This document shows, one piece after another, positions 55,236-64,000 of a stretch of DNA of 64,000 nucleotides (positions are counted from its first letter, which is position 1; every line of letters starts with the position of its first letter). The notes under the pieces are model-generated. The model was not told the origin of the DNA and did not search any database. It was given only the letters and a program-made list of their open reading frames with translations. Position numbers and translations under genes: made by a program. This stretch comes from Lantana camara (Eukaryota > Streptophyta > Magnoliopsida > Lamiales > Verbenaceae), in assembly GCA_037501455.1 (NCBI GenBank), contig CM074863.1, forward strand, positions 54,851,501 through 54,915,500. The letters are read 5' to 3'.

Positions 55236-57001
55236 TGCTAGGAATAGTGCCCTGAAAGCCAATGCAATAGTCAGCTTTAGTACTTTCCTTTTTGTAAATC
55301 ACAGACAATCTTTAAATTATATGAATTAAGGTAACACTTCTTTATATGCTCTTGTTTGATTGTATGTTTCCTTACATGTATAAGAACTCCCCTAATCAAT
55401 ATGACTTATAGGACTCAACCATTTAGGTGAAGTGGTTCATGAGACGAGCCCTATATCACATAAGTCATGATTAGAAATCACTCAAAGCCGATGAGTCCAA
55501 AAGACAGTGGGAGTGTCAACCTGATTCGTTCGAGGCTTGCTCGTGTGATCACGCCCTTAAGAAGGACCAGCATGTTTTATACGGTGCAAAGTGTATAGTT
55601 GATACGTATGTGATACATAGGGGTGCTTACTTATTCTAAGTAGTTACACTGAGGTGTCCCATCTGAGAAGGTTCCTAAATGGGAAAGGAAGTTTCTATAT
55701 CTGAAAATAGAAACTTCCAGATTAGGAAATATCTCGCGACTCATTGATGTGATTAAGTGATCCTTAAACTTGAGGTTCCATTGATACTTTATGAGCTAAC
55801 TCTGTAGCCTTAGGTGTAAGCTTTAAAGGGTGTCCCCTTATACAATTGATTCAAGGCTTATGCTAGGGCTGCACAAGTGGCACATGAAAGTATATGAGAA
55901 TCAATAAAGGACCTACGCTTGCATTAGCAAGGTGATGATCTCTTACTGTGTAAGTTATTCATATGCCATCTAGGAGTCCTTGGCCAAGGCAGTGGATCAA
56001 GACATCAAGAAAAGAGTTTCTTGGATTGAGATCAAATGGATATGAAATGCACTTAACACATAACGATTTTGTCGAATCGAGACATTCTTATTCAGCTAGG
56101 GGTCAAACACCTATTGCTAGACTATGGTCGTTTGATCTGTGGACTGATTAATTAATTGGGGAATTAATTAATTAGGGTCACTGCTAATTGGATTAAGAAC
56201 CTAGAGGGTCACACACAACAACCCGGTCACGTGGGTTAAGGCTTGAATTGATTAAACGAGTTGATCAAACCATTAAGGGAATGGTGGGACCCACACGTGT
56301 GAAGCGCACGTCCAAGCAATAATTAATGTGTTAATTATATAATGGACTTTGATTTAATTTTGAATTAATATAAAGTTCTAATTTGGAGAAATAAAGTCTA
56401 ATAAATAATTAATTATGAATTAATTATATTATTAGTATTCAAGTTATTTATTGTAAAATAAATAAAGTAAAATTAATATCTAAAAGAGTTAGATATTATT
56501 CTTGCCCAACAAGTTGGTCAAAAGGTGGACTTTTGGTCAAAGTAAGAGACTTAGTCTCCAAGCAATAGATCCCTTTCCAAAAGGAGTTTGGAATCCTTTA
56601 CCACAAACGATTAGGGTTCGAACCCTAGCCTTATAAATAGAGGGGTTTGAACCCCATGGGATGACGGTAGCAAATTCTCCTTCTCCATAATTATACACTA
56701 AACCCTAGAGCCTAAACACCAAATATAGAACTAGCATCCTCCCTATTCGGATCGTGGTCGCGGTTGGTGGACTAAATCTCCAAAGGGCTACTATCGTGAA
56801 GTCTTGAAAGATTCGAAGGAGCTTTTGGGGATCAAGCAGGTGAAGAGCATTCTTGGGCGGCTAGAACATGTAAAGAAAGATACTATTTAAGTGAGTTTCT
56901 TGCTCTCTACAAATTTGGGAATAGCAATTGTAAGATTCGATCCTTACTTAGTTGGGAAAATTTTTAAATTTCGGCTGCGTTTCCGTTCTGTTTTCCCAAT
57001 A
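55236..57001 (+). repeat. CopA 3' LTR
   Basis: 1766 bp starting TGCTAGGAATAGTGCCC. It is about 80 bp shorter than the 5' LTR and clearly diverged from it. CAAATGGGAGAT just before it is the polypurine tract. Confidence 0.88.
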
Positions 57002-57081
57002 ATTTTATTTCTTACCTACTTAATTTCCTATTGGCTAGCATTCATAAACATACACTAACAAACATGCATCCATATCTTTAT

Positions 57082-57866
57082 ATGCCTACCCGTAGACATT
57101 GTCGTGATAGGTCGTCAGACCGTAGACATCATCCTGATAGGTAGCTAGACTGTAGGCATCATCGGGATCATTCGCCTCATTAGCAAGATCCTCCTACTCC
57201 TCCTTTGATAGATAATGAAGTAGGATAAATCACCGCTATCTATCGGGAGTTTCAGAGTCAGAATCCTCTCCGATTTGAAGGAGGGAATGATATGCAAGCG
57301 GAGGAGTGGCTTATTCAAATAGAAAAGATTTGGGAACTCGTTCCTTGCAGTTCCCAGAAGAAAGCCCGGTGTACTATCTCACTCATTCAAGGGCAAGCCT
57401 GTAGTTGGTGGTTGAGCATAAAAACCAGGTTGGAGGCCTAGGGTGAAGCAATCAATTGGGAGGTGTTCACCCGAGAGTTCAAAAATAAAAACATTCCACT
57501 GGTGGCTCCGGATCGAAGGTTGAGAGAGTTCATGGACCTAAAGCAGGGTAATCGGACTATGACAGAGTATATTAATGAGTTTGACAGGTTGGTCTGGTAT
57601 GCTCTGAACATTGCGAGTGATGATCGACATAAGGCAATCCAGTTTTAACAGGGCCTTCGGGAAGATATGAAGGATGTTCTTGAGGCTGCAAATACAAGCA
57701 CCTGGGCTAAGGTGATTGAGAAAGCTTTGAAAGTTGAAGAAAGAGATGTGAGTAGAAGAAGGGTATATCATTCGGGACCGGGATCGAGTTCGGGTCAGAT
57801 TCTGAAGGTTGGAAAAAGGCCAGTATCCGTCAACTCCAGCACCGAGACCCCAAGACAAGAAACCTA
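57082..57866 (+). pseudogene. G5 gag, N-terminal and capsid part, several nonsense codons
   Basis: The frame begins MPTRRHCRDRSSD with a short imperfect repeat of the RRHHRDR type. It then has stops at about 57142, 57178, 57229, 57438 and 57646, but the frame itself is kept. Capsid motifs are RFEGGNDMQAEEWLIQIEKI, CTISLIQGQACSWW and FTREFKNKN, matching the retrotransposon gag domain. Most stops are explained by C-to-T or G-to-A changes. The zinc-knuckle part continues in the next frame after a shift at about 57850. Confidence 0.82.
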
Positions 57867-58783
57867 GACCCCCAGGGCCTATTCCAGTGTCTACCCCAGC
57901 TCAACCGAAATGTTCATATTGCCATGGTCCGAATCACACAGTAGAGGAGTGTAGGAAAAGACCCCGGAAATGTTTTAAATGTGGCTCATTGGACCATATG
58001 TTGGATCAGTGCCCTCATAAAAGGCTAGAGCTTGGACCATCTGGGAATCAAAAGGCTACCATTCGTGCACGGGCCTATGCGTTGGGAGGTGAAGAGGATG
58101 CCGCCGACCCTGATCCTACTACTGTTGTAGAAGGTGCGATTTGCATACATGGCATCACATTACATGCATTGTTTGATCCCGGGCCAACTCATTCATTCAT
58201 TGCCCTGGATATAGCTGCTTCATTATCCTTGCCTTCTTTATGTGTCGAGCATATGTATGTGGTTAGCTCTCCTCTTGGAGGAAGCTTGGTGACAGATAGA
58301 GTTTTTCGAGAGTGCCCCGTGAGTATTGAAGGTAAAGCATATCCGGCGGATTTGATTGAGATGCCTATGAAAAGGTATGGTGTAATTTTGAGAATTGATT
58401 GGTTACATCGTCATAGAGCTCTCATAGATTGTCATGAGAAGAAGGTTTCTTTGGGTTCGATGGTATTATCTGGTAAAAGAGTGGTGTCCAGTCCATTCAT
58501 TTCATTCATGGTGGAAAATAAATTAATACGGGATGGAGCAAGAGGTTATGTGGCCTATCTTCTCAACAAACCGAAGAATCAAGATAAACTGGAAGAAACA
58601 GAGGTTGTGAAAGAGTTTCCCTATGTGTTCCCCGAGCAGTTAGATTCGCTACCAACAAGAAGAAATATTGAGTTTGTTATCGATTTACATCTCGATGCGG
58701 AACCATTTGCGAAGACTCCATATAGAATGGCTCCCGCAGAATTGAAGGAGTTGAAAACGCAGCTCGATGAACTCTTAGCTTGA
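57848..58783 (+). pseudogene. G5 gag zinc knuckles, protease and start of reverse transcriptase
   Basis: Open in one frame. Two CCHC knuckles (CSYCHGPNHTVEEC, CFKCGSLDHMLDQC) are followed by a Pro-rich linker. The aspartic protease core reads LFDPGPTHSFIA where the family has D-T/S-G-A, so the residue after the catalytic Asp is Pro. The region ends with the reverse-transcriptase entry (LPTRRNIEFVIDLHLDAEPF, YRMAPAELKELK). It stops at 58781-58783 where a frameshift follows. Confidence 0.85.
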
Positions 58784-58784
58784 G

Positions 58785-59193
58785 GGTAGACCAAGCACAT
58801 CTCCGTGGGGTGCCCCAGTGTTGTTTGTGAAAAAGAAGGGTGGGTCATTGCGTATGTGTATCGATTACCGTGAGCTGAATTGGATTACTATCAAGAACAA
58901 GTATCCACTAACACATATTGAGGAGTTGTTTGATCTCTTGTAAGGGTCTAAGGTCTATTCAAAGCTTGATCTAAGGCAAGGTTACTATCAGTGGCGTATC
59001 CGGGAGGAAGACATACTTAACACGGGATTTAACCCCCGTTATGGGTATTATGAGTTCGTAGTTATGCCTTTCGGATTAACAAATGTTGCAGCGGTATTTA
59101 TGGACATGATGCACCGAGTATTCAGGTCATTTCTTGATAAGTTTGTGGTTATTTTTATTTACGACATCTTAGTTTATGTCAAGATCTACAAAG
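58785..59193 (+). pseudogene. G5 reverse transcriptase, central part
   Basis: After the shift the codons give [50 protein letters not shown] and [13 protein letters not shown] stop lies at about 58941. The catalytic F-x-D-D block reads FIYDILVY, so the first of the paired Asp residues is Tyr. Sequence breaks off soon after, at about 59190, and joins the integrase end directly. Confidence 0.85.
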
Positions 59194-59524
59194 ATGTTTG
59201 GGGACTAAACTCAATTTCAGTACCGCATCACATCCCCAAACGGATGGCCAATCAGAGAGACTTATCAAGTATCTCGAGGACTTGCTCAAAGCCTGTACTC
59301 TAGACTTTCAAGAATCTTGGGACGAGCACTTGCCCTTATTGGAATTTGCGTATAACAATAACTATCAAACGTCTATTGGCATGGGCCCATACGAGGCATT
59401 GTACGAAAGAAAGTGTAGATCCCCTCTCTATTGGGATTTGGAAGATTGGCGTTGGACTAAGCAAGGTGGCATTAAACGAGCTAGACCTCCAAAGGTTATC
59501 GAAGAAGCCATTGAGAAAATCTAA
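59194..59524 (+). pseudogene. G5 integrase C-terminal half after a deletion
   Basis: Reads [20 protein letters not shown] with the catalytic Glu, then FAYNNNYQTSIGMGPYEALY and ERKCRSPLYW. Thumb, RNase H, the zinc-binding domain and the first two catalytic Asp of integrase are absent between 59190 and here. Confidence 0.83.
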
Positions 59525-59657
59525 AAAATTTAACAACGACTGAAAGTGACCCAAGATCGTCAAAAGAGTTACACCGATTTCTGGAGAAGACCCATGGAAT
59601 TTGAAGTCTGAGAAAAGGTTTTCTTGAAAGCATCTCAAAGGAAGGGTTTCATCCGTA

Positions 59658-60041
59658 TTGGTAAAGGTGGAAAGCTCAATCCCTGCTATCTGCTATCTTG
59701 GACTTTTTGAAATCCTTGAACGGGTTGGAGAAACAACATATAGATTGAACTTACCTCTGAACATGACCTGGATTCATAATGTATTCCATGTTTCACAGCT
59801 CTGCAAATATTATCCCGATGAATCAACCATTCTCCCAATTGAAGACGCACGGCTTGAACCGGACCTAACCATTGTGAAGAAACCGGTTAGAATCATGGAC
59901 CGAAAAATACAAGAGTTAAGAAGCTGGCAAATCCCAATAGTTAAAGTGTTATGGAAAGATCAGAAGTCTGAAGAAGCCACTTGGGAAACTGAAGAAAAGA
60001 TAAGAAAGCTGTACTCGGAGTTATTCAGATCAGAGCAGTGA
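59658..60041 (+). pseudogene. G5 integrase C-terminal extension (chromodomain-type end)
   Basis: Open to TGA at 60039-60041: LGLFEILERVGETTYRLNLP, HNVFHVSQLCKYYPD, then PVRIMDRKIQELRSWQIPI and VKVLWKDQKSEEATWETEE. This is the usual tail of Tekay/Del chromovirus integrases, thought to guide insertion toward heterochromatin. The frame is intact but unlinked from the rest. Confidence 0.8.
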
Positions 60042-60060
60042 ACCTGGGGACCAGGTTCTT

Positions 60061-60076
60061 TTAAGGGTGGGAAGGG
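60061..60076 (+). other. G5 polypurine tract
   Basis: TTAAGGGTGGGAAGGG runs into the TGTGACACC of the 3' LTR. Confidence 0.85.
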
Positions 60077-63000
60077 TGTGACACCTCGTTCGTCTAAATG
60101 ATTACGTTAGCAAGTGTTAGGGTCATGGGATGTTCGATCGAAGAATCCATTAGAACGAACGTAACTCTATCAAGCTAGTTCGGGATAAAAACGTCAAAAG
60201 ATTGCTTTGAAATTCTTTGAAATAACCTAAATTTGGGGTGAGCTATGTGAGATCTGTCTTCGCTGTTGATTTTGTTTTGATGTTTTGAGATGAATGACGT
60301 TAATCTCATAATTTTGGGAGACTGTTTACTATCCCGACACCCTAAAACCGGTCCACTTGAACCGGTTAATTCTTAGAATTGGGCCTAGATTAGTCACCTA
60401 CTAGCTTCTTTCTCTTTTCTCCTAAATTCAGCACATCACCACCTCCTTGCTTCCATTTTTCCCTCACGTTTAAGCAAGTAACAACAGCTCCTAATTTCAG
60501 CATCATCACCTCCTTGCTTCCATTTTCTCTCACGTTTAAGCAAGTGGCAGCAGCTCCTAATTTCAAGTGCATCATCACCTCCTTGCTTCGGTTTCTCCTC
60601 ACGTTAAAGCAAGTAGCAGTAGCAGCAGCACAACATGAATTTTCCCTTATCTTCCCCCACGTACAACCCCTTTCTTTCTTGCAAAAGGTGAGGACTTCAT
60701 TGAAGACAAGTGAAGAAGCAAGCTCCCCATCTCCTTCCACCTTCGATATTCAGTTAAGGGAGGTAAGGATTGAGTCCCTCATCATCTTTCCCCTTCCATT
60801 TCAGCAAGATTTACCTTTTAAGAGTTGGATATGTAACTTAGGAGTTCAGGTATGTGGGAAATTGGTGTTCTTGCGTGTTTTCTGAAAGTTGATGACCGTT
60901 ATGTGATTTTTAAGTGTATAAACTGCAAAGTTCTTGCATAAACTGAAATTTAGTTACAACATGTTACCTTACATTAAATTTTAGGTACTTTATATATGAG
61001 TTCTGGACCTTATATGTAAGTTTTGAGGCTTGGAACAAGAAGAAACCGAACCCACAAGAAAATCCCCTGTTATGCCCTATTTCACAGTTTTCTGCAGTGT
61101 CTTTTTCGCGTCTGTTACCCACTCAAACAACTTAGAATTTGTTGAATCTTTAACCACTGAATATTCATTGAGTTTAGGACACTCTTCATTTTACAGCTTT
61201 TCAAAATTCATTCTGTAGATTGAGATATGCTCAATACAAAATGGTGTCGCCAGTCTATCGAAATCCTGCGTTCGCCCAACTTTAAGCAATAAAATGTTTT
61301 GATCCACTTTGAAGAAAAAATTGAGCCATATATGATCGGAAAGATCTATGTGTCTACTTTCATTTCCAAAAAAAAAAACCGAATTTGGACTTCTCAATTT
61401 TAAGATATTCCCATTTTCCTGCAGCCTGGTCATTTTGAGAAAACTGCCAGCTTTTGCTAAATTTTAACCCAAGCCTCGTTTGACCTTTCCTTCTGTTTCT
61501 TTCGTGATTTTTCCATGCCGAGCTTGTTCCTAACATGTGAAATTATGTAATTATGTACTGTTCAGATTATGGTGCTAAGGTATGAGTTGAAAATATGCTC
61601 CGTGATTTGCTTCTCCATGCATACCTAAAATGAAATTCTTGCTCACGTCCATTTCATTTCTTGCATTCATTTTCATTGCCGTACATCTAAGTGGTTCATG
61701 ATCGAGTTATGTTATGTTTTGGCCCTTTGTTTGTTCAGAGGTGATCCCAGGAGAGTTCAAGCCGGAGGGTTAAGCTCGTTTCCATGTTCGGTGAGGTTTT
61801 TTGGATCTCTTTTGTCGAAGGTGAGGTTAGGTATGTTTTAGTTATACCCTAATACTGCTATATGATTGTTTATGGCCCAAATAGCTAGGTATTAAGGTTA
61901 TATATGTACGTATACTTCTGATAATTGCACTCTTGAAGGTTTTGTTCGATATGTGTATTATTTTGGGCCTATGTATGCCTTGATTTTCAGAAATTATAAC
62001 TCTTGAGTTTAAAAGTGATAAAATGTGATATCTGCACTCTTACGAGATAAGCCATTGAAAGATATGGCAAGTGTATTGCTGATACTGGTGTATGCTTTGT
62101 GTATTGGGCCCGGAGGCTATGGGTAACAGAGCCTGGAACGGTATGGGGCCGTGAGGATCGTGCCCTGTGCATAGCCCTCATTTGAGATTACTTGCTTCTT
62201 TCCTGGAGGTTTTGTACATATCAGTTATCTTGAGCCGGTGGTAACCCCATCGAAGGAGCGGGTAGGAGTCATGAGCCCTCATCTCGAAGTGTATTCGTGT
62301 TTATGAAAGGATTTGGGTGCACTCCCTTCCTTTCCATATAGTGATGGTGGATTTTGTGTTCTTATTTCTGTTTTCGTATACTTTTCAGGCATGTTGGCGG
62401 ATGTGGTCTGAAAGCTCGTACTCGCCGAGCTTTGTTCTATTTTGAGTTTGTGAAACAAGAACGGACTGATTAAAATTTTGATTTCTTTTGTATACGTATG
62501 TATCCTTTCACTTCTAGAAAATTTGTTGGTGTGCAAAAACCATCCTTGGGTTCATGAACATTCAAATTTTGATATGTGCTTTGCTCTGTTATATCTATAG
62601 TGTGTGTGGGTTAACCCCTAACTCAGTCGTGGACTGATTCCTCGCTTTTCAATCTTTTAGTTTCGCAGGTACAGGTATGCTTTGGTCGAGCTAAGCAGAG
62701 CATTGAGCCGAGTCAAGTTCGTGTTCATCTAAATTGAGTCATTTGGGTTGTACTTGCATACACTCTACATTTTGTCCATGTATATATTGTTACCTTGGCA
62801 ACTTAGATGTTAGGTTTTAAATTGCCCCTGTCGGGCTTGATCTTTTGAAATAGACTTGGTAAATGTTGTATATTTGCTCAGTTAGTGTTTGTGATAGGCT
62901 CTTATGTGAACTGTTTTAAAATATTACGCTTCCGCTTGTGCTTTTAATTTGATATTTAAATGTGCATTTTTTAAGGGTTAGAGTCTGCCTAGCTTAGGAG

Positions 63001-63116
63001 TGTTTTGTCTGTCTCCCGTCCGCTTTGACTTGCGCATGTATACGGATTTCCCGTTTCGTATATGTGTCGGGTCAGAGTGCGGGGGTTGTGGTGACCCTAC
63101 GATTCGGGGTGCTACA
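60077..63116 (+). repeat. G5 3' LTR
   Basis: 3040 bp, colinear with 31121-34161. The conserved block is at 62616-62700. It ends GGGGTGCTACA before TACTA. Confidence 0.9.
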
Positions 63117-63121
63117 TACTA

Positions 63122-63877
63122 AACTTCTTCCGGTAAACTTCCTTCATATGATTCGGGCCTTGACAATACAAGCATTGAATTGTTTCCGATGGAGGAGGCA
63201 ATCGAATTCATCTTTGGTAGTCGAAGCTTCTTCTCTCTGTTGGTGTTGTTAATCACTTGAAGTCTTTGTGGTTTCTCTTGTGACATGGGTTTCTTTCTCA
63301 AACTCGAACTCGAACTTGGTCCTTATCCCCCATAAGAAGTGTGAGACTCCATCCGTTGGTTACTCATCTCATCTTGAACCGCTCTTCTAACTTCCTTGGA
63401 CCATGTATGTACCAGTGAAGTTTGGAAAACATAGTGAATATTATCTCTACACTCTTGTATATAATTTCGGATATTGGGACAATCTTTGCTGGCTCCCAAA
63501 CCTTCAGGCTCCAATATAAGGTCGTTCATCTTCTTTGCTTCTTGCTCAAGGTTCAAGAACTCTTGGAGTTATTATACCATTACAGTTGGAGGGATATATT
63601 TGTAGCAAAATTCTTAGGTAAATTTCTCCCAAGTGAATTCTTCTCCGGATTCTTCCAACTTCGATCTTATTTCCCTTGACCACTTTGAAGCTCTGCCTTG
63701 GAACAAATGGGAAGTACACTTCACTTTCTCTTGCGATGTTCCCGTATAATTTTCCCAAATCCGTAGCATCTCGGATAACCATTCTTCAGCGTTAAGATCG
63801 TCACCTCCAAACCACTTCGGTGGATTAAAGTGTCTTCCTTGTCCTTCTTCCGATGGCACATGTTGATGTGACTATAG
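63122..63877 (-). pseudogene. G4 gag, capsid part and first zinc knuckle (unit 2)
   Basis: Minus strand. VPSEEGQGRHFNPPKWFGGDD, AEEWLSEMLRIWENY and LFQGRASKWSREI form the retrotransposon gag domain. FCYKYIPP and LQEFLNLEQEAKKM follow, then RRAVQDEMSNQRM. Stops lie at 63614-63616 and about 63580. Close to G5 the first knuckle reads CLYCQGPNHMKEVY in a shifted frame, its last Cys replaced by Tyr. The second knuckle is at 31025-31120, across the G5 insertion. This copy keeps the capsid that unit 1 lacks. Confidence 0.72.
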
Positions 63878-64000
63878 CATCCTGAAACAGGGAAACAATT
63901 CCAAAAATATCGATGCTTACGGGGTCTTAGTGCATGTTCACGTGAACAATTAATACAACTAATTTACATAAAAGTGAGAGTGAATGCAAACAAGCACATA
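63878..64000 (-). other. G4 leader, continues beyond the window
   Basis: Matches 19352-19480 and 24900-25040 (AATATCGATGCG, GTGAATGCAAACAA). By spacing in those copies, the PBS should lie about 80 bp past the window end. Confidence 0.65.

Larger units (their letters stand above)
34280..57001 (+). mobile_element. CopA: Ty1/Copia element (Angela-like), split by CopB and solo LTR G6
   Basis: LTRs are 34280-36127 and 55236-57001. The target duplication is ATTTT (34275-34279, 57002-57006). The first bases of the left LTR (TATTTGG) and last bases of the right one (CCCAATA) have mutated from TGTTAGG and CCCAACA. The 2.2-kb leader and the polyprotein match CopB throughout, so CopB jumped into a relative. 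The polyprotein is interrupted by both insertions and by many frameshifts and stops. Lineage call (long LTRs, TGTTAGGAATAGTGCCC start, TGGTATCAGAGC site) is from general knowledge of the BARE/Angela group. Confidence 0.9.
31121..63116 (+). mobile_element. G5: Ty3/Gypsy element, host of the nested Copia elements
   Basis: LTRs at 31121-34161 and 60077-63116 (3041 and 3040 bp) are flanked by TACTA (31116-31120, 63117-63121). PBS and polypurine tract give plus orientation. Removing CopA leaves an interior of about 3.2 kb with gag, protease, part of reverse transcriptase, the end of integrase and a C-terminal extension in Gypsy order. The C-terminal block (VKVLWKDQKSEEATWETEE) is typical of Tekay/Del-type chromoviruses. 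A deletion of most of RNase H and integrase, several nonsense codons and frameshifts make it inactive. The LTRs differ at many positions by eye, so it is much older than CopB. Confidence 0.9.

Overview
This window is nuclear DNA of a flowering plant, probably a eudicot. It holds one host gene, the 3' part of a GT47 xyloglucan galactosyltransferase cut by the left edge. Everything else that can be identified is transposable-element DNA: one SINE, one hAT, one PIF/Harbinger and at least nine LTR-retroelement insertions, many nested. I see no tRNA, rRNA or CRISPR array. The species cannot be named from the sequence. Family calls rest on motifs read by eye; no database search was run.

Layout. 1-1188: GT47 gene, plus strand, start codon outside the window. 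1241-1487: tRNA-type SINE, minus strand, with a 14-bp target-site duplication (TSD). 1847-2961: non-autonomous hAT element with GGGTC-rich ends. 3551-14468: PIF/Harbinger-type element (TAA TSD) split by G1. G1 (5218-13727, minus, TSD AAGAT) is an LTR retrotransposon with LTRs of 2.6-2.8 kb and no recognisable coding region. 15290-16316: LTR, PBS and gag remnant of another element, ending in scrambled filler DNA. G2 (about 16398-18544, plus): 5'-truncated LTR, PBS and gag start. 18545-19250: two LTR fragments. G4 (19251-31120 and 63122-64000, minus) is a tandem chain: interior - LTR - interior - LTR - interior. G3 is a solo LTR (19700-22357, TSD TAGGC) inside the first G4 LTR.

G5 (31121-63116, plus, TSD TACTA) is a Ty3/Gypsy element inserted between the two zinc-knuckle codon blocks of the G4 gag. 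CopA (34280-57001, Ty1/Copia, TSD ATTTT) sits inside G5. CopA was hit twice, by CopB (39979-50066, same Copia family, TSD TAATC) and by the solo LTR G6 (50565-53487, TSD CCACA). This gives four nesting levels: G4 > G5 > CopA > CopB or G6. CopB is the youngest: its LTRs have equal length and I saw only about six differences. Even so, its polyprotein has one nonsense codon and an altered reverse-transcriptase catalytic motif (YVDE for YVDD).

The most interesting material is non-coding structure in the retroelements. (1) A hairpin directly after the tRNA-iMet primer-binding site recurs in G1, G2, G4 and G5, with compensatory base changes and, in most copies, a GNRA-type loop; its outer stem would cover the 3' part of the primer site. 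(2) A conserved LTR block (CACTCAGTC hairpin, then pyrimidine-CAGGT, then GCTAGGCGG) occurs in every Gypsy-type LTR family here. (3) Clusters of GC-rich palindromes with unrelated sequences occupy untranslated parts of several families. (4) A hairpin sits just after the TATA box in both Copia elements, and a G-box palindrome cluster lies in the CopB U3.
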